From positions 1 to 7,754 of the forward strand of contig CAYZYG010000166.1 of NCBI GenBank assembly GCA_964481395.1: DNA of 7,754 nt. The letters are read 5' to 3'. Positions 5,631 to 7,754 of the stretch are shown piece after piece. The notes beneath the pieces were generated by a model. The model made no database searches. It was not told the origin of the DNA and worked only from the letters and a program-made list of their open reading frames with translations. Both the position numbers and the translations under genes were made by a program. The DNA is from JBFMFH01 sp964481395. Its GTDB lineage: Bacteria; Acidobacteriota; Vicinamibacteria; Vicinamibacterales; JAKQTR01. How positions within the stretch are numbered: the stretch's first letter is position 1; the number at the start of each line of letters is the position of its first letter.

Positions 5631-7325
5631 TCAGCGCTTCAGTGCGGCCTCCCTGATCGCCCGGAACTCCGTTCCTTCCTGCCACTCGGGCCAGACCTCT
5701 CCTTCGGCCACCATTCGCCCGACGGTGAACAGCAGCCGGGCGTCCTCAACCGCACCGGCGAGGTTCCAGTCCGGCTTCACCTCGTCCGTCACCTTGTGGT
5801 AGTCCTGCGTCGTGTAGCGATCACGCATCTGCTGTCCGTATCCGGGCGGGCGGTCACGGTATTGCGCACCCGGGTGCAGGAAATGCAGCGCCGGTACACC
5901 TCGCCGGGCCAGATGGATGTGATCCGACCGGTAGAAGTACCCCTTCTCCGGCTCAGGATCGGGCAGCACGACCCTCGCCTGTTCAGCCGCCGCGCCAGCG
6001 AGCAGGTCATCGAGCGTCGTCATCCCGTGCCCGATGGACACGATGGCCGCGGCTCGGCCCCAGAAGTTCATGATGTCCATGTTGATGTCGGCGAGCGTGC
6101 GCTCGAGCGGCCACAGGGGCTGTTCGGCATAGTACGCCGAGCCCAACATGCCCGCCTCCTCCGCCGTCGGTGAGAGGAACAGCAGCGACCGGCGGGGTGG
6201 TTCGGGCATCGCGGCGAACGCCTCGGCAATCGCCAGCATGGTGCCCATGCCCGACCCGTTGTCAAGCGCGCCGTTGATGATCTGGTCGCCCTCGAGCGTC
6301 GCGTTCCGGCCGAAGGAATCCCAGTGGGCCGAGTACATCACGTGCTCGTCCCTGACCGCGGGGTCGCGGCCGGGAAGCCTGGCGATGACGTTGGACGTCT
6401 CGATCCTCCTGATGGCGTTCGTCACCGCCGCGCTGAAGGTGGTACCGAGATCCACGGGCTCGAACGAACGGCTCATGGCTCGCGCCTTCAGTTCGTCATA
6501 GCTGTGCCCGGCCGACGCGAACAGTTCGCGTGCCCGATCGAGCGTGATCCAGGCGTCGATGATGGCGTGGCGCGCCGCTTCGTCCGGACCCGCCAACCCG
6601 AGGTTCTCCCGTGCCCAGCTCGCCTGGACCACGTCGAACGGGTACCCGGCGGGCCCGGTCTCGTGAACGAGGATCGCTGCCGCGGCGCCCTTCCGGGCGG
6701 CCACCTCGTACTTGTAAGCCCAGCGGCCGTAGTACGTCATGGCCGGGCCCTTGAAGGTCGCCGCATCCAGGCGGGACGGGTCTTGTGGATCCGGCACCGG
6801 CGGATCGCCGACCAGCATGACGATCGTCTTGCCTCGCAGATCCGAACCCTTGAAGTCGTCCCAGTCATACTCGGGCGCCTCAACGCCGTACCCCACGAAC
6901 ACGACCGCCGAACGATCGACCGTCACCGCTGGGAGGCCCTGGCGCGCCACTGGGACCCAGTCCACGGGGGCGACCAGAGTCGTCCGCTGCCCGCGGACAT
7001 CGAAGAAGCCTGTCGCGGTCGACGTGAAGGCGATGAGGGGAACCCGCTGGATGAACGTGCCGTCGGGATTGCCCGGCTGCAGCCCGATCGCTCTGAAGCG
7101 CCGTGTCAGGTAGGCGACGGTCTTCTCCTCGCCCGCCGTCCCGGGAGCGCGCCCCTCGAACTCGTCCGCAGACAGCGCGCGGACGTCCTCCAGGATGCCC
7201 TCCGCCGTGATGACGTCTTCCGGCCGTGTCGCGCCACCGCCGCCGCACCCGGCTGCCAGGAGCGCGACGCCCAGACTGACCGACACCATCCCCCACGCCA
7301 GCCCCATCACGCGCCGCGTCACCAT
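5631..7325 (-). CDS. M28-family zinc metallopeptidase, lipoprotein
   Basis: The 564-residue product (from ATG 7325) begins with a lipoprotein signal: MVTRR, hydrophobic segment, lipobox LAAGC with lipidated Cys27, followed by GGGG, so it is probably outer-membrane anchored. A protease-associated-like insert spans about 135-290 (GKTIVMLVGDPP at 165-176). The M28 catalytic domain (about 305-545) has complete di-zinc motifs: SAHWD (332-336; His334), NGALDNGSG (351-359; Asp355 bridging), TAEEAG (387-392; Glu389 base, Glu390 ligand), NMDIMN (415-420; Asp417), RSDH (466-469) and DYHKVTD (508-514; His510). It should be an aminopeptidase or related exopeptidase; the substrate is unknown. The start is set by AGGGGGTGA just upstream and by the signal peptide. 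The frame is continuous with the preceding galT frame (no stop between), so a GalT-peptidase fusion is formally possible but would bury the signal peptide. The stop is TGA at 5631-5633. Confidence 0.93.
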   Translation of the reverse strand: MVTRRVMGLAWGMVSVSLGVALLAAGCGGGGATRPEDVITAEGILEDVRALSADEFEGRAPGTAGEEKTVAYLTRRFRAIGLQPGNPDGTFIQRVPLIAFTSTATGFFDVRGQRTTLVAPVDWVPVARQGLPAVTVDRSAVVFVGYGVEAPEYDWDDFKGSDLRGKTIVMLVGDPPVPDPQDPSRLDAATFKGPAMTYYGRWAYKYEVAARKGAAAAILVHETGPAGYPFDVVQASWARENLGLAGPDEAARHAIIDAWITLDRARELFASAGHSYDELKARAMSRSFEPVDLGTTFSAAVTNAIRRIETSNVIARLPGRDPAVRDEHVMYSAHWDSFGRNATLEGDQIINGALDNGSGMGTMLAIAEAFAAMPEPPRRSLLFLSPTAEEAGMLGSAYYAEQPLWPLERTLADINMDIMNFWGRAAAIVSIGHGMTTLDDLLAGAAAEQARVVLPDPEPEKGYFYRSDHIHLARRGVPALHFLHPGAQYRDRPPGYGQQMRDRYTTQDYHKVTDEVKPDWNLAGAVEDARLLFTVGRMVAEGEVWPEWQEGTEFRAIREAALKR

Positions 7326-7409
7326 GTCACCCCCTGTCCCCTTCCCCTGCCCCCTGCTCCCCGCCTTTCCCCTTGCCGCCTGGTCCCTGCCCCCTGATCC
7401 CTGTGCTCT
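7326..7409 (-). repeat. G-rich dispersed repeat, copy B, overlying the galT 3' end and the M28 ribosome-binding site
   Basis: This 84-bp stretch is almost all purine on the minus strand and contains nine G-tracts of three or more bases. It starts AGAGCACAGGGATCAGGG and parallels the copy at 4728-4796. Six G-tracts at 7372-7330 have loops of 2-6 nt and fit the G-quadruplex pattern. Its length is exactly 28 codons, so it keeps galT and M28 in one frame without a stop. Its composition differs from both flanking coding regions, and its translation (rich in Gly, Gln, Arg, Lys) resembles no GalT tail. Confidence 0.7.
7327..7336 (-). promoter_or_regulatory. Shine-Dalgarno site of the M28 peptidase gene, inside the G-rich repeat
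   Basis: The minus strand reads AGGGGGTGA then C and ATG, a near-complete match to the anti-Shine-Dalgarno complement AAGGAGGTGA, with the G core 4 nt from the ATG. The same GGGGG (7334-7330) is the last tract of the putative RNA G-quadruplex, so folding would hide the site. The TGA within it is a stop codon in one of the two frames not used by galT. Confidence 0.65.
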
Positions 7410-7754
7410 GTCCTCGCCCTGCTCGCGCAGCCGCCTGGCCGCCTCCTCGGCGGTGAGGTCGCGCTGCGGCTCGGCCGTCATTTCGTAGCCGACCAGGAAC
7501 TTCCGGACTGTTGCGGAGCGCAGCAGGGGCGGATAGTAGACCGCGTGGAGCCTGCAGTACTCGTGCGTCCGGCCGTCCGTCGGCTGCCCGTGCCAGCCCA
7601 TCGAGTAAGGAAACGAGCAGTTGAACAGGTTGTCGTAGCGTGTGCAGAGCCGGCGGATGATGTCCGCCAAGCCGTCTCGCTCCGCATCGGTCAGCGAGAC
7701 CAGATCGGCCACCGGCCTGAATGGCACCACCATCGTCTCGAACGGCCACACGGC
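7410..7754 (-). CDS. galT: Galactose-1-phosphate uridylyltransferase, C-terminal part, no stop codon of its own
   Basis: GalT moves UMP between UDP-glucose and galactose-1-phosphate in the cytosolic Leloir pathway. Only the C-terminal third is in the window (115 residues before the repeat). It is unmistakable: AVWPFETMVVP, NCSFPYSMGWHGQP, then YYPPLLRSATVRKF, LVGYEM and QRDLTAEEAARRLR, all close to the E. coli and human enzymes. The active-site HPH motif lies upstream, outside the window. Two oddities are visible. First, LHAVYY replaces LHAHFY, so the second His of the structural metal-site pair is Val. Second, after AARRLR the family normally has about a dozen or more residues and a stop; here EQGED is followed by the G-rich repeat and the frame continues openly into the M28 peptidase. 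Both other frames stop at the M28 start, so an assembly indel in a G-run is a live explanation. Confidence 0.92.

Noticed and set aside
7324..7409. CRISPR-like or strict tandem repeat array
   Set aside because: The units are irregular G-tract blocks of varying length without constant repeats and spacers.

Overview
The window comes from a GC-rich Gram-negative bacterium. It encodes an outer-membrane barrel protein, a patatin-POTRA-barrel protein and a lipoprotein, all of which imply an outer membrane. The mix of secreted M28 and M20 peptidases, a DUF481 protein and very high GC would fit Acidobacteriota or a similar soil lineage. That placement is inference; no marker gene here settles it.

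Layout. Positions 1-232 hold the end of a minus-strand tRNA operon: tRNA-Val(UAC), then a spacer with a tRNA-3'-end-like fragment and an 8-bp hairpin, then tRNA-Asp(GUC), cut by the window edge. Its likely promoter (267-296) lies inside the 3' end and just beyond the stop of a small minus-strand DUF3592 membrane-protein gene (277-819). A 40-bp gap separates this from a plus-strand gene (860-3094) for a 744-residue patatin-like phospholipase fused to a POTRA-like segment and an outer-membrane barrel, the layout of type Vd secretion (PlpD) proteins. Both divergent genes have a -10-like hexamer 7-8 nt before the start codon and no Shine-Dalgarno site, as expected for leaderless mRNAs.

From 3103 to the right edge all genes are on the minus strand. 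In transcription order they are galT (3' part only), an M28 zinc metallopeptidase lipoprotein, a DUF481 barrel protein, and a secreted M20 metallopeptidase, which meets the patatin gene tail to tail with 8 bp between stops. The two peptidases are predicted to act outside the cytoplasm and could together break down peptides; galT (Leloir pathway) is metabolically unrelated.

The most unusual region is 7326-7409. A G-rich repeat overlies the 3' end of galT, whose frame has no stop and runs in frame into the M28 lipoprotein. Both other frames stop within a few bases of the M28 start, so a one-base length change in the G-runs would restore ordinary gene ends. A related repeat copy follows the DUF481 stop codon (4728-4796). 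Both copies have G-quadruplex potential on the transcribed-RNA sense, and the last G-run of the 7330-7372 copy is the Shine-Dalgarno site of the M28 gene. I see no CRISPR array, insertion sequence or defence system.
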